Positions 41,148 through 51,264 of a stretch of 64,000 bases of DNA are shown here, piece by piece. The first letter of the stretch is position 1. Each line of letters opens with the position of its first letter. A program made the translations under genes and the position numbers. The DNA comes from Bin87 sp965115825 (GTDB lineage: Bacteria; Chloroflexota; Dehalococcoidia; Lucifugimonadales; UBA3495): positions 1,488,001 through 1,552,000 of the forward strand of contig OZ220464.1 of assembly GCA_965115825.1 (NCBI GenBank), written 5' to 3'. The notes under the pieces are model-generated. The model was given only the letters and a program-made list of their open reading frames with translations, made no database searches and had not been told where the DNA came from.

Positions 41148-44100
41148 GTGCAGGGCCCGTCAGCCATCTTCCCATTGTCCCAGCCGGCTCCCACGTATGC
41201 CCAGTCTCAGGCCAGTGTACCCAACATTTGGGTCCATCCAACCGGTATCGCTTATTCTAGCAGTGGTGTACCGTCTGGCTATCTGGTGAGATATTCGGGG
41301 TCAGTGGTAACTGTCACCATCCCGAATAACCGGCCATCTGTCGGGCTGCGATTTTACATTGATGGGATTACTCAACAGGTACAAATAAGACACCTGATGC
41401 TCGGAACACACGCTGTTTCCAGTCCTAATTTTGACCAAGGCGTCAGCCTGACCGTGCATGTGGTTTCAGAACCTCATGCCGAAATTCTCGTTGGGGCAAA
41501 TACCGGCTCCGCAGTTATGGTAAGAAGCCTTGTTGCCGGTTTCCAGGCCGTCCGAGATGCGGCTGACGAGGCAACCGTCACCGTGCCGCCCGGCTTCTGG
41601 GGCAGTGTCAGTTTGCGCCTGACGCAGGGCGTCAACCCGGCCAGAACCGAAACATTGACGGTCGGCTCGCACACCCTCACCGGCAAAACAAGCGCAAACA
41701 ATGATTACAGCATAACGGTAAATGTGGAGGCGGCCCCGCTGCTGACATCAGGCCCGGACAAATCTGTGACTTTGCCCCCGGGCAGCAGCACAGTGCAGGT
41801 CTGTTTCAACCTCCTTTCCGTCAAGCACAGCGGCACAACTTACCTGGAGACCCGGCAGGGCATGACGGCGGTTGCCGCCAAGACAGAGCTGAGCGACGGA
41901 AACACCGGCGTTTTTCTATCCACCAGCATCTCCGGCATCGCTACCGGCCGGAACGTCAACATGAGCCCCTGCGCCAATCTCGGCGCAGGGACCCACACGG
42001 TCACCTGGAGCTGGCACGGGCCCGGCGGCGCTAGCGCAGCGGGCAACTTGGAAGGCAGCACATCCACCACCGTCACAGTGAGCGCCGACCCGCCCACCGA
42101 CACGCCGGTGCCCGCCGACACCGACACACCGGTGCCGCCAACCCACACCCATACTCCCACCCACACTCATACGCCGACGCCCACCAACACCCACACTCCA
42201 ACGCCGACCAACACCCATACGCCCACGCCCACCAACACGCCGGCGGTAGCCGGTTCGCCGACGCCGCCGACCAGCACGCCGACCCAAACGCCGGTTGTAG
42301 GCGGAGGGGCGCCGTCTGAGGGAAGCGGGTTCGCCGGGGCCGACGGGTTCATCACGGCGCCCTCCACTGCGCCGGACGCGCCGGCGCTGACGGCGCGCAA
42401 CCGGGCCATAGCGGCCAACATCGCCGCGCCGGCTGCCAACGCCGGGGCCGCCAAGCTGGGCAGCCCGGAATACACCGGGTTTGACCTAGAATATCGGAGA
42501 GGCAGCGCCGGGGCGTGGAAGCGCTTCGCCGGCCCGGTGACGCTGAACCGCCGCAACCTCTCCGGCGCCGCCCTGATTACGGGCCTGGATAACGGGGTGG
42601 AGTACCACGTGCGGGTCAGGGTAACCCACGGCGACGGCTACGGCCCCTGGAGCGCCGCCTCGGCGGCCACGCCCATGGCCACCACGCCGGGCCCCATCCG
42701 AAACCTGGCCGCCAAGCAAATCGGGTGGCTGACGGCAGACGAAGCCGGCGCAACCCATACCGTTCCAGCGGCGGTCATCTACGTGACCTGGGATCCGCCG
42801 ACGGATGACGGCGGCAGCCCCATCACCGGCTACGACCTGGACATTTTGCGCGGCGGCAACGGCAATTCCATCGGCGCCCTGACCTCGATTTTCAGCCGCA
42901 AATTCGGCTCAGCCAGCGGGGTCTGGAAGAACCCCAGGGAAGCCGATATGACCGACCTGACCCATCACACCGGCCGGCCTGGCGGTACTATTGTATTAGG
43001 CCGAGACAACCAGTGGCTGGAGTACCGGATAGGCGCAGCCAACGCGCAAGGCGCCGGCGAAATCGCCAAGGTTCAAATCCAGCTTAAGACGGATGTAGCG
43101 CGGGACTTACCCTCCGCATGGTTCACGGGGACGATAGCGTCAGACAGCAGTACGTCGGGCGGCGCGCCCAAGCTCACGGTGAAGCTGAACAACCTGGACG
43201 CTCCTTTGTCGGTAGGCTCCCGCGTCGCGCTGTTCCTGGAAGACGATTTCCAGGTTCCCGACGCCATTCCGGCCGGTTCAATCTACTTCGTCGCCAACTC
43301 CCCGACCACCGTGGCCACCGGCAACGGCGCCCCGGCGTACGCCACCGAAGCCCCGGAGATTGACACCGACGCCTACTTTGACGACGACAAGGACGACGTG
43401 AGCATTACCATCCGCATCCCCGATATGTGTACCGGCGATTCGGACGAATGCGAAGGCTCCAACGGGGTAAACCGAGGCCAAGACCTGACCATGGTCATCC
43501 TGGACAGCTCCGGCATCAAAAACCCCTCGGAAGCGGGAACGCACACCGTCGCCTTTGATGTGCTGGGCTTTGACGACACGCTGCCGAGCCGCATCGAACG
43601 CCTCATGGCCAACGGCATGGAGCGCAGCGCCAAAACCGCTGACGGCAATCGCACCATCCAGAAGCGTCAAGGCGTGTACGTCAGCACGGAGGCTAAAATC
43701 TCCCTGTCGGATACGGACGGCGAGCGTGGGGAAGAGCTGACGGTGAACGGCAGCGGCTTCAACAACGGCACCACCGCCGCCGCCTACGTGGCGCAGCGCA
43801 AAGCCGCCCGCTACGCCGTAGCCCAGTGGTGGGAAACCCTGGACTGCGACAAGATGAAAGCAGCCATGGGCTCCGGCGCCGGCAACGAGTTCTGCTTCCA
43901 CTACACGCTGGACGAAACTGAGATGACCTACACGGTGGCCAGCAAGGACAAGGCGGCCAGCGACAAGGTGTTCGCCCGCCACCTCTGCGAACGGGGCATC
44001 ATCCCCACCGGAACCGAAGCCGGCAGCGCCACCGTCGCCAGCGACGACCGCGTAGCCATCTCCTTTGAGGTCAGCGTCCCGACGTTCCAACCCGGCAACA

Positions 44101-45569
44101 ACAACCTGATCTGCGTGGAGGACGGCGAAGGCCGCACCTCCGGCGAGGACGTTGAGGACTTCGAGCTGACGCCATCCATCAGCATATCGCCCGACGAGGG
44201 CCAGGCCGGCGACGAAGTAACCGTGTTCGCCCAGGACTTCCCCACCACCGGGGCAGCCTTCACCGAGCTGAAAGTGGGCGGCGTGGTCATCAGGGACGGC
44301 ATCCGCTCCACCAGCATCAGCTCCGACGGTTCGGCAACGGTGACGTTCAAGCTGCCGCCGCAGAAGGGAACCAAGCGCGTTGACGCCAAGTGGGGCAGCA
44401 AGTCGGAAGACGCCAAGGTAACCATCCTGCCGGCCATCGTGAACGTCGCCCACGCGGAACCGCTGCCCAACGACCGGCTCACCATCACGGGAACGGGCTT
44501 CGCCACCGGAACCGGCAGCGGCATCATGCCCGAGAACATCACCATCTCCGGCGCGCCAATGCTCGTGTACGATGACTGTCTGGACGGCGACGGCGAGGTT
44601 GAAGTGTCCAGCGGCGGGCAGTTCGTCTGCGCCGTGGCAGTATGGCCCGCCGCCAGCGCCGCCTCCAACCCAACGCTGACCTCCGGTCGGCACATCATCA
44701 GGGTCAAGGACAAGCAGGGGTTTGAGGGCGAAGTCGCCATCACCATCCCGGAGCCGACGGTCAAGTTGCTGCCGGCGGTAGCCGGGCCTCGGGACACGGT
44801 AACCATCTCCGGGGAGAACTGGCCGGTGGACAACGCGGAAAGCTCCATTGAGGCCATCACCGTTACGGTGACCGACGGCGACCGGGCGCGGCAGTACAGC
44901 GTGTACGCCGACGGTTCGGGCCGCTGGTTCATCGAGCACCGGGTCAGCGGCAGCGTACCCATCCCCTCCACCAGCCGGGTGGAGGCCAAGTATGAAGACC
45001 TGGTGAAGCTGGCCGACATCACGATACCGGCCTCCGTAATCAGCGTAGCGCCCGGCGAGTGTCAGCCCGGCGGCGACATCACGCTCTCGGTGAACAATAT
45101 GCCGGTGCACGCGCGGGTCGAGCGGGTAGCTATCGGCCGCCGGGATGTAATGCCGAGCCCGACGCCCAGCACCGACGGCGACGGGGTAGTTGCGGTGGCA
45201 GTAGCCTGCCCCGGCCTGGATCCCGGCGTGTACAGCGTAGAGCTGGAGGTTGACGACACGGTAGCCATCGGCAGCGTGGAAGTCCTGCCGGAAGGCCCGG
45301 TAGGAACCGGAACGCCGATAGCCGAAGCCCTGGCTCCGCTGGGGGACAAAGCGCTGGCGGTGTTCTACTTTGACAGCATCAGCAAGGAATGGCTGTTCTA
45401 CGACGCCCGTCCGGAGTTCGCCGACCTCAACACGCTGGAGGAGCTGGTAGCCGGCGAAGCCTACTGGGTGCTGGTAAGTGAAGACGTCGCCGACACCGCC
45501 CTGAACGGCCAGAGCCGCAGCCTGACGTGCAGCCCCGGCGGCAACTGCTGGAACCTGCTGGTCTGGTAG
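41148..45569 (+). CDS. Giant secreted/surface protein 2 (Thr/Pro linker, Fn3 and IPT/TIG-like repeats)
   Basis: A 1473-residue relative of surface proteins 1 and 3, with an extra N-terminal region of about 400 residues not found in them: three beta-rich units (for example TVTVPPGFWGSVSLRLTQG), then a Thr/Pro linker (THTPTPTN repeats). The shared part starts near GFITAPSTAPDAPALTARN, with Fn3-like SPEYTGFDLEYRRGSAG, then the IPT/TIG-like array and the common end SLTCSPGGNCWNLLVW. The first GTG (41148) has no ribosome binding site and cuts the signal peptide, so the true start is probably ~40 residues upstream, joined by a frameshift at 41053-41058. Confidence 0.85.
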   Translation: MQGPSAIFPLSQPAPTYAQSQASVPNIWVHPTGIAYSSSGVPSGYLVRYSGSVVTVTIPNNRPSVGLRFYIDGITQQVQIRHLMLGTHAVSSPNFDQGVSLTVHVVSEPHAEILVGANTGSAVMVRSLVAGFQAVRDAADEATVTVPPGFWGSVSLRLTQGVNPARTETLTVGSHTLTGKTSANNDYSITVNVEAAPLLTSGPDKSVTLPPGSSTVQVCFNLLSVKHSGTTYLETRQGMTAVAAKTELSDGNTGVFLSTSISGIATGRNVNMSPCANLGAGTHTVTWSWHGPGGASAAGNLEGSTSTTVTVSADPPTDTPVPADTDTPVPPTHTHTPTHTHTPTPTNTHTPTPTNTHTPTPTNTPAVAGSPTPPTSTPTQTPVVGGGAPSEGSGFAGADGFITAPSTAPDAPALTARNRAIAANIAAPAANAGAAKLGSPEYTGFDLEYRRGSAGAWKRFAGPVTLNRRNLSGAALITGLDNGVEYHVRVRVTHGDGYGPWSAASAATPMATTPGPIRNLAAKQIGWLTADEAGATHTVPAAVIYVTWDPPTDDGGSPITGYDLDILRGGNGNSIGALTSIFSRKFGSASGVWKNPREADMTDLTHHTGRPGGTIVLGRDNQWLEYRIGAANAQGAGEIAKVQIQLKTDVARDLPSAWFTGTIASDSSTSGGAPKLTVKLNNLDAPLSVGSRVALFLEDDFQVPDAIPAGSIYFVANSPTTVATGNGAPAYATEAPEIDTDAYFDDDKDDVSITIRIPDMCTGDSDECEGSNGVNRGQDLTMVILDSSGIKNPSEAGTHTVAFDVLGFDDTLPSRIERLMANGMERSAKTADGNRTIQKRQGVYVSTEAKISLSDTDGERGEELTVNGSGFNNGTTAAAYVAQRKAARYAVAQWWETLDCDKMKAAMGSGAGNEFCFHYTLDETEMTYTVASKDKAASDKVFARHLCERGIIPTGTEAGSATVASDDRVAISFEVSVPTFQPGNNNLICVEDGEGRTSGEDVEDFELTPSISISPDEGQAGDEVTVFAQDFPTTGAAFTELKVGGVVIRDGIRSTSISSDGSATVTFKLPPQKGTKRVDAKWGSKSEDAKVTILPAIVNVAHAEPLPNDRLTITGTGFATGTGSGIMPENITISGAPMLVYDDCLDGDGEVEVSSGGQFVCAVAVWPAASAASNPTLTSGRHIIRVKDKQGFEGEVAITIPEPTVKLLPAVAGPRDTVTISGENWPVDNAESSIEAITVTVTDGDRARQYSVYADGSGRWFIEHRVSGSVPIPSTSRVEAKYEDLVKLADITIPASVISVAPGECQPGGDITLSVNNMPVHARVERVAIGRRDVMPSPTPSTDGDGVVAVAVACPGLDPGVYSVELEVDDTVAIGSVEVLPEGPVGTGTPIAEALAPLGDKALAVFYFDSISKEWLFYDARPEFADLNTLEELVAGEAYWVLVSEDVADTALNGQSRSLTCSPGGNCWNLLVW
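42141..42240 (+). repeat. In-gene tandem repeat coding a Thr/Pro/His linker
   Basis: Imperfect 24-base units coding TPTPTNTH-like peptides, about four copies. It forms a flexible, possibly glycosylated spacer between the N-terminal region and the Fn3-like head of surface protein 2. Confidence 0.8.
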
Positions 45570-45618
45570 CCGCGCGCGGGGAACCGCAACCGCCGCATCA
45601 ACCCGCCAATCGCTGAAA

Positions 45619-45652
45619 GAGTAAGGGCAGGCCCGAAGACCTGCCCTTACTC
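45619..45652 (+). terminator. Intrinsic terminator of surface protein 2
   Basis: A perfect 13-bp stem (GAGTAAGGGCAGG and its complement) with an 8-base loop, followed by GTTTATCG, starting 50 bases after the stop codon. Confidence 0.75.
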
Positions 45653-45810
45653 GTTTATCGATTAGCCGATTTAGGCGCAATCTTAATTATCCCACCTCCA
45701 CTGGGAACTCAGGAGCGCAAGGACGTCCACCAAGCAAACGTCGCCAAAGCCTATCATGATATTCGTAATCGCATATTATCCCTTGTCCCCATACTGGCGA
45801 AAGGCGTAGA

Positions 45811-47184
45811 ATGTCCGTCATTGTGCGATTTCGCAAACCCAATATCTACTACGGCTGGTATATCGTCTTCGCCACCGGATTTGTGATGACGATTGCCACA
45901 GTGCCGCTGTTCCACGCGATGACCCTGTGGGCGGTGGCGATGGAAAACCACTTCGGCTGGCCCCGCGGTCAACTGTCGCTGGCCCTCACCCTCACCCGCA
46001 TCGAGGGCGGCCTGATGGGCGTCATTGAGGGTTACCTGACGGACCGACTGGGCGGGCGCAAGATGGTGCTCATCGGCTTCGTCATCCTCGGTTTCGGCTT
46101 CCTGATTTTCTGGCAGGTTGACGCCGGGTTCTGGCCGGTGTCGCCGCTGTATATGTTCTACGCGGCCTATCTGGTAATGGCCCTGGGACAGGGCATGGGC
46201 AGCTGGGTGCCCATGATGACCACCATCAACAACTGGTTCTCCCGTCGCATGGCCTCGGCCATGGGCTGGGCCAACTTTATGAGCCGCGGCGGCGCGCTCC
46301 TGGTCATCCCGCTGATTGACCTGGGCATCAACGGCAGCGTCGGCGTGCCTTTCACCGACGTTACCCTGAACATTGGCCGCGCCATCGGCTGGGAAAACGT
46401 GGCGCTTATTCTCGCGGTAGTCATCTTCGCCGCCGCCCTGCCTTTATCGTTCATCATCCGTAACCGTCCCGAAGACATCGGCTTGCAGCCCGACGGCGAA
46501 AGCGCCCCGACCGCCCGAACCGGACGGCGCGGCGCGGCGCCCCCACCCCAAGGACTGACCGCTCAGCAGGCCATCCGCACCCCCGCCTTCTGGCTCATCG
46601 CCGTCGGCCACGGCATGACCAGCATGATTATCCTCGCCATCTTCACCCACCTCGGATTGCTGCTCAAAGACGCCGGCTTCGAGGAATACGCCGGCACCAT
46701 AGTAATCCTCTACACCCTGGTGTCAATGTTCTCCCAGCCCCTGGGCGGCTACGCAGGCGACCGTTTCCCCAAGCGCATCGGGCTGTTCGTCTTCACCACC
46801 ATACAGGCCAGCGCGGTGGTGCTGCTCACCTTCAGCGCAGAGCTGTGGATGTTCTACGCTTTCGCCGTCATCTTCGGCATCGGCTTCGGCGGACGCAACC
46901 CGCTCACCACTTCCATCCGCGGCGAGTACTTCGGACGCGGCAACTTCGGCAAAATCCTCGGCATCAGCACCATACCCATGAACGCCCTGCTCCTCATTTC
47001 CAGCCCCTTCGCCGGCTATATGTACGACTGGCAGGGTTCCTACACCGTCGCATTCCTGGTGCTGGCTGCCTTCAACTACGCCGGCGGCGTCTGCTTCCTC
47101 CTAGCCAAGCGCCCCCAGATACCCGCCCTGCCGGAGACGGCGCCAGGAGCAAACACGCCATCCCCGGCAGCGGGGGATTCATAA
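45811..47184 (+). CDS. MFS transporter (oxalate/formate antiporter-like)
   Basis: A 457-residue inner-membrane carrier with 12 predicted helices. It opens PNIYYGWYIVFATGFVMTIA, typical of the oxalate/formate:H+ antiporter/monocarboxylate group, with YLTDRLGGRKMVLIG after TM2, RNRPEDIGLQPDGE in the central loop and GYAGDRFPKRIGLF. The ATG at 45811 has AAGG about 8 bases upstream. The substrate is probably a small organic acid. The convergent hyuAB genes suggest a hydantoin- or oxoproline-type acid, but that is only positional. Confidence 0.88.
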   Translation: MSVIVRFRKPNIYYGWYIVFATGFVMTIATVPLFHAMTLWAVAMENHFGWPRGQLSLALTLTRIEGGLMGVIEGYLTDRLGGRKMVLIGFVILGFGFLIFWQVDAGFWPVSPLYMFYAAYLVMALGQGMGSWVPMMTTINNWFSRRMASAMGWANFMSRGGALLVIPLIDLGINGSVGVPFTDVTLNIGRAIGWENVALILAVVIFAAALPLSFIIRNRPEDIGLQPDGESAPTARTGRRGAAPPPQGLTAQQAIRTPAFWLIAVGHGMTSMIILAIFTHLGLLLKDAGFEEYAGTIVILYTLVSMFSQPLGGYAGDRFPKRIGLFVFTTIQASAVVLLTFSAELWMFYAFAVIFGIGFGGRNPLTTSIRGEYFGRGNFGKILGISTIPMNALLLISSPFAGYMYDWQGSYTVAFLVLAAFNYAGGVCFLLAKRPQIPALPETAPGANTPSPAAGDS

Positions 47185-47236
47185 ACCGCAACCGTCGGCA
47201 TTACGGGGATGAATAACGCGACACCCCCATCACCCG

Positions 47237-49090
47237 TCACCCGCCGCCGCGCGGCATATTCCGCTCGATCCACTCCATCTCCTCATCGGCAGTCTGGAAG
47301 TAGTTGAAGCGATGGAACATTCCGGTCTCCCCCCGGGTTGCCCTGATGCGTCGGCGCTGTTCCTCCGTACCCTCTCCGTCTATTCTCAGGGCATCGGAGC
47401 CGGCGCTAAAAACCACCCCGTAACTGTCCCGGGCAGCCTCCGTCGACACGAAGCCGTCCAGCACGTCGTCCAACACCATCGTGGCATCCCGTTCCAGCGG
47501 GTCGCCCCAACCACCGCCGCCGGCGGTGTAGATGCGAACCAGGTCGCCACGCCGCCACCGATTATCGTCCGAGAACGCCCGAATTTCCCGCTCGTCCGGC
47601 GTGTCGGGATTCAATATCACGCGTGATAGTCCGCCGCCCATTCCGCCGGCTACGCCCCACGCCGGGAACAGATTGTTCTCCACCCGCAGGCCAAAAGTCC
47701 CCTCCTCGGCCAGCAGCCGCACGTCGCGGATCACCCCGCAGCCTCCGCGATATTGGCCCGGCCCGCCCGAATCCGTGGCAATGGCATACCGTTCTAGCCG
47801 CAGCGGATACTGCATCTCCATAAACTCCCCAGGGTAATTTTCGTTGTGCCGCTGATAAATCGCGTCCAGCCCGTCGCCAAACGGCCGCGCCCCGTGCCCT
47901 ACCGCAATGCCGTCGGTGCAGAGCAGCCAGTTCCCGCTACCCCCGTCCTTCATCCGCCAATAGGCGATAACGTACACCGCGGCTCCGGCCATCACGTTGC
48001 CGCCGGTAGCTTGAGCCACCACCGCGCGGACGGCGCTCTTCAGCTTGGTGAAAGTATGCGCGCGGCATCCCAACGCCGCCGGCCATTCCGGCCTCAAAAT
48101 GCTGCCCCTGCGCAGTTTCACGCTGTCAATCCCGGCCAGCAGCCCGTGATTCGGCAGCAGCGAAGCGTCAAACTGGTGAAAGTACTGCCCGAAATAGGCT
48201 TTCAACGCGCCGTCGCTGGCGATGAAGTTGATGGAGCCATGGGCCTGGTCGTCGCTGGCGGTCGCGTCCAGTAGCGCCTCGTCCCCCTTACGGCTCAGCC
48301 TCAAATGGAAGGAATGCCACCCGTCGCCCACGCCGGCGTGGTCCATATAGTCCCGAACGGCATACTCCCCCTCCGGAATCATCTCCCGCGTTTTATCGCG
48401 CACCAGGCGGGCCGTATCGGCCTGGTCTTCCGCAATCGCAGCCAGCATCGTGTCCTTGCCGAAGCGGTCAAACATCTCCAGCAGTCGCTCCTGCGCTCGG
48501 CTCGCCGCCGACATCAGCGCTCGCGAGTCCCCTTCCAGCAGGTCCGGATATCGAGAGTTGCGCAGTATGATGCGATAGGCTTCCTCGTTCAGCCGCCCGG
48601 CGTCAATTATCTTTATCGGCGGCACCAGTGTGCCGTCATGGAATATCTCCGTATTCGCCGGCCCGATGCTCCCGGGACGCGAACCACCCAAGTCCCAGAA
48701 GTGCGCGAAAGAGTGGCAGTACGCAACCACCTCCCCCTCATAAAACACCGGGACGATGAACACCATGTCGGGCGTATGGGTAATGCTGCCCTGCGATAGG
48801 TAGGGGTCGTTGTACCAGTACAAATCGCCGGGCTGCATGGCCGCCACGGGGTAATACTCCCACACGCAGCCCAGTATGTCGCTGCCCATGGTGTCCCCGT
48901 AGATTTCCCGCCCGCTCCGGTCAAGAAAGCTCACCGTGTAGTCCTTCTTCTCCCGAATAAACGCCGACATCGCCGTGCGCTCGATTATCAGCTCGCACTC
49001 CAGCCGCGCCGCCCGCAGGCCGCCGCGAACCAGCTGACGGGTAACGGGGTCAATAAAGTGGGAACCGGACGTAGTTTCGGGCAGCGCCAT
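47237..49090 (-). CDS. hyuB: Hydantoinase B/oxoprolinase family protein
   Basis: A 617-residue HyuB-type subunit. Marks are DPVTRQLVRGGLRAARLECELIIERTAMSAFIREKKDYTVSFLD at the start, GDLYWYNDPYLSQGSITHTPDMVFIVPVFYEGEVVAYCHSFAH (metal-binding His/Asp), DSGGPGQYRGGCGVIRDVRLL and GGGGWGDPLERD near the end. With HyuA it makes an ATP-dependent ring-opening enzyme acting on N-methylhydantoin, 5-oxoproline or, in some relatives, carboxylating acetone or acetophenone. The substrate here is unknown. The ATG follows hyuA by two bases. Confidence 0.94.
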   Translation of the reverse strand: MALPETTSGSHFIDPVTRQLVRGGLRAARLECELIIERTAMSAFIREKKDYTVSFLDRSGREIYGDTMGSDILGCVWEYYPVAAMQPGDLYWYNDPYLSQGSITHTPDMVFIVPVFYEGEVVAYCHSFAHFWDLGGSRPGSIGPANTEIFHDGTLVPPIKIIDAGRLNEEAYRIILRNSRYPDLLEGDSRALMSAASRAQERLLEMFDRFGKDTMLAAIAEDQADTARLVRDKTREMIPEGEYAVRDYMDHAGVGDGWHSFHLRLSRKGDEALLDATASDDQAHGSINFIASDGALKAYFGQYFHQFDASLLPNHGLLAGIDSVKLRRGSILRPEWPAALGCRAHTFTKLKSAVRAVVAQATGGNVMAGAAVYVIAYWRMKDGGSGNWLLCTDGIAVGHGARPFGDGLDAIYQRHNENYPGEFMEMQYPLRLERYAIATDSGGPGQYRGGCGVIRDVRLLAEEGTFGLRVENNLFPAWGVAGGMGGGLSRVILNPDTPDEREIRAFSDDNRWRRGDLVRIYTAGGGGWGDPLERDATMVLDDVLDGFVSTEAARDSYGVVFSAGSDALRIDGEGTEEQRRRIRATRGETGMFHRFNYFQTADEEMEWIERNMPRGGG

Positions 49091-49092
49091 AT

Positions 49093-51162
49093 CTAATCAC
49101 CTTTACCTTTGCCTTCGCAACGCAGTATGCAGTTGCCGTACCCGTCAATTCGGGCCTCCCAGCCGGGGTTGATAACGACGGTCGAGTCCATCCCCTCCAG
49201 GATGGCCGGCCCGTAGATCTCGGTCGCCGCCGGCAGGCTCTCCCGTCGGTAAATCGGGCACTCGACAAAGCCCGCCGTTTCGTCGAAATAGACTGGGCGG
49301 AAGTCTGCTTCCACCCGCTCCTGCGCAGTTTGCCGAACCGTCCCCTGCATTTTAGCCTGCCCAACTTGCCCGGCGGCAGTTACGCGCAGCGTTACTATTT
49401 CCACGGACTGCTCCAACGAAAAGCCGTATAGCTGTTCGTGCCGCTGATGGAACTCCTGCAGCATTCCCTGCAACCCTGCCGCATTGACCTGACCCTGGGG
49501 GTAATTAACTGTCAGCTCCGAACCCTGGTGCGCGTAGCGCAGGTCTGCCGAACGGGCTAGGCTGTGGCTTGAGGCGGACACCCCCTCGCCGTGCAACCAG
49601 CCGCGTCCCTCTCTTTCCAGCTCGGCAAAAACGGCGGCCATCCCCTCCAGGTCATAGTCGCCGCCCTGCTGTGGAAAAGTGCGCGCGTAGTCATTCTTGA
49701 ACTCGGCGGCCAGCAGCCCATAAGCCGAGGTGATGCCGGGATGCGACGGAACAATCACCGTCTCAATCCCTAGCAGCTTGGCCACATCAATAGCGTGCAT
49801 CGGCCCAGCGCCGCCATAGGCCGTCAGAGCAAAATCACGCGGGTCGTGGCCGCGCTCCACGCTCACGTTGCGAATTGCCCCCACCATGGCATTATTGGCG
49901 ATTTTCAGGATGCCGTTGGCGGCGGCTGGAACGTCCATCCCCAGCGGCCCGGCTATCGCATCGGCGAGGGCGCGATCGGCGGCGGCGCTATCCAAAGTCA
50001 GTCGTCCTCCGGCAATTTGGCTGTTGACCCGGCCCAGCGCCAAGTTAGCATCGGTTACGGTGGGGCGGGTAGCGCCTTTGCCGTAGCAAGCTGGCCCCGG
50101 GTCGGCGCCGGCGCTGTCCGGGCCAACGGTCAAGCTGCCGTAGGGCGACACTGCCGCGATGCTGCCCCCGCCGCAGCCAATGGTGGCAATGTCCAGCATC
50201 GGCAGCTGTATCGGCCAGTCCCCCAGCCGTCCGTTCAGTGTCAAACCGGGCTCCCGGTTCCGCAGCAGAGAGACATCGGTGCTGGTTCCGCCCATGTCAA
50301 ATGAAATGCAGTTTTCGATCCCAGTCGCCTCGGCAATCTGTCTGGCCGCCATCACGCCGGCCGCCGGGCCGGAAAGAGCCGTATAGACCGGCTGACGCAC
50401 CGCGGTGTCCGCGCCGATTATGCCGCCGTTAGACTTCATAATTGAAAAGGCCGCGCCGGTTCCAAGAGATTCCAGCGACCGCTTAAGGTTGTCAATGTAG
50501 CGGCTGACGCGAGGCGTTACGTAAGCATTGAGCACGGTGGTGATAGCCCGCTCGTATTCCCGATACACCGGCAGCACTTCGGAAGACAGGGATACCGGAA
50601 CGCCCGGAAGCTCCTCCGTCAGAATCGCCCGGGCTCGCCGTTCGTGCGACGGATTGGCGTAGGAGTGCAGAAACGCCACCGCGATGGTGGCCACCCCGGC
50701 GCGGGCGAAACGCCGCGCCGATCGCCGCACATCGGACTCGTCCAGGGATTGCAGAATTTCACCATTGTAAGCAGTGCGCTCACGAACCTCCAAGCAGTCC
50801 CGCGGACGCACTGGCCGTTCCGGCTTGACCCAGGTGTTGGGATTGGCCAGGCGCGGCGTCCCATGGCGGGCAATCTCCAAAACGTACTTATAGCCGGTGG
50901 TAACCAGCAGACCCACCGGCGCGCCCTTGTTTTCCAGCACTGAGTTCGTGGCGATGGTGGTCCCGTGCAGGATATGCGCCAGCTCGTCCGGCGCGACGTT
51001 ATTAGCGTCCAGAATCTCCGCCAGGCCGGCCATGAACCCCACCGACGGGTCCTCGGGAGTGGAAGGCGTTTTGTGGACGCTCTGCGCGTTAGATTCCAGG
51101 TCACAGAGGACGATGTCGGTAAAAGTGCCGCCGACATCCACGGCCAGAACATAGGCTGCCAT
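49093..51162 (-). CDS. hyuA: Hydantoinase A/oxoprolinase family protein
   Basis: A 689-residue HyuA-type subunit with an actin/ASKHA-like ATPase core. It begins VLAVDVGGTFTDIVL, has LAHILHGTTIATNSVLENKGAPVGLLVT, CISFDMGGTSTDVSL (phosphate binding), TVGPDSAGADPGPACYGKGAT and TAYGGAGPMHAIDVAKLLG. It opens a divergent pair with the gene at 51265. A TATACT element lies on the minus strand about 35 bases before the ATG. It should form a complex with HyuB. Confidence 0.94.
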   Translation of the reverse strand: MAAYVLAVDVGGTFTDIVLCDLESNAQSVHKTPSTPEDPSVGFMAGLAEILDANNVAPDELAHILHGTTIATNSVLENKGAPVGLLVTTGYKYVLEIARHGTPRLANPNTWVKPERPVRPRDCLEVRERTAYNGEILQSLDESDVRRSARRFARAGVATIAVAFLHSYANPSHERRARAILTEELPGVPVSLSSEVLPVYREYERAITTVLNAYVTPRVSRYIDNLKRSLESLGTGAAFSIMKSNGGIIGADTAVRQPVYTALSGPAAGVMAARQIAEATGIENCISFDMGGTSTDVSLLRNREPGLTLNGRLGDWPIQLPMLDIATIGCGGGSIAAVSPYGSLTVGPDSAGADPGPACYGKGATRPTVTDANLALGRVNSQIAGGRLTLDSAAADRALADAIAGPLGMDVPAAANGILKIANNAMVGAIRNVSVERGHDPRDFALTAYGGAGPMHAIDVAKLLGIETVIVPSHPGITSAYGLLAAEFKNDYARTFPQQGGDYDLEGMAAVFAELEREGRGWLHGEGVSASSHSLARSADLRYAHQGSELTVNYPQGQVNAAGLQGMLQEFHQRHEQLYGFSLEQSVEIVTLRVTAAGQVGQAKMQGTVRQTAQERVEADFRPVYFDETAGFVECPIYRRESLPAATEIYGPAILEGMDSTVVINPGWEARIDGYGNCILRCEGKGKGD

Positions 51163-51264
51163 AGTTTTTCCTGTTCGGGAATTTACTGACGGGGGTTAGT
51201 ATAGCAACAAAACGTGATACTATTACAAGTAGATTTGCCGCCGCCGCAATAAGTGGAGCTTAAA

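Noticed and set aside
43278..45680. 800-codon minus-strand open frame inside surface protein 2
   Set aside because: A shadow frame of a GC-rich gene; the plus-strand protein has clear paralogues and a signal peptide, the shadow has none.
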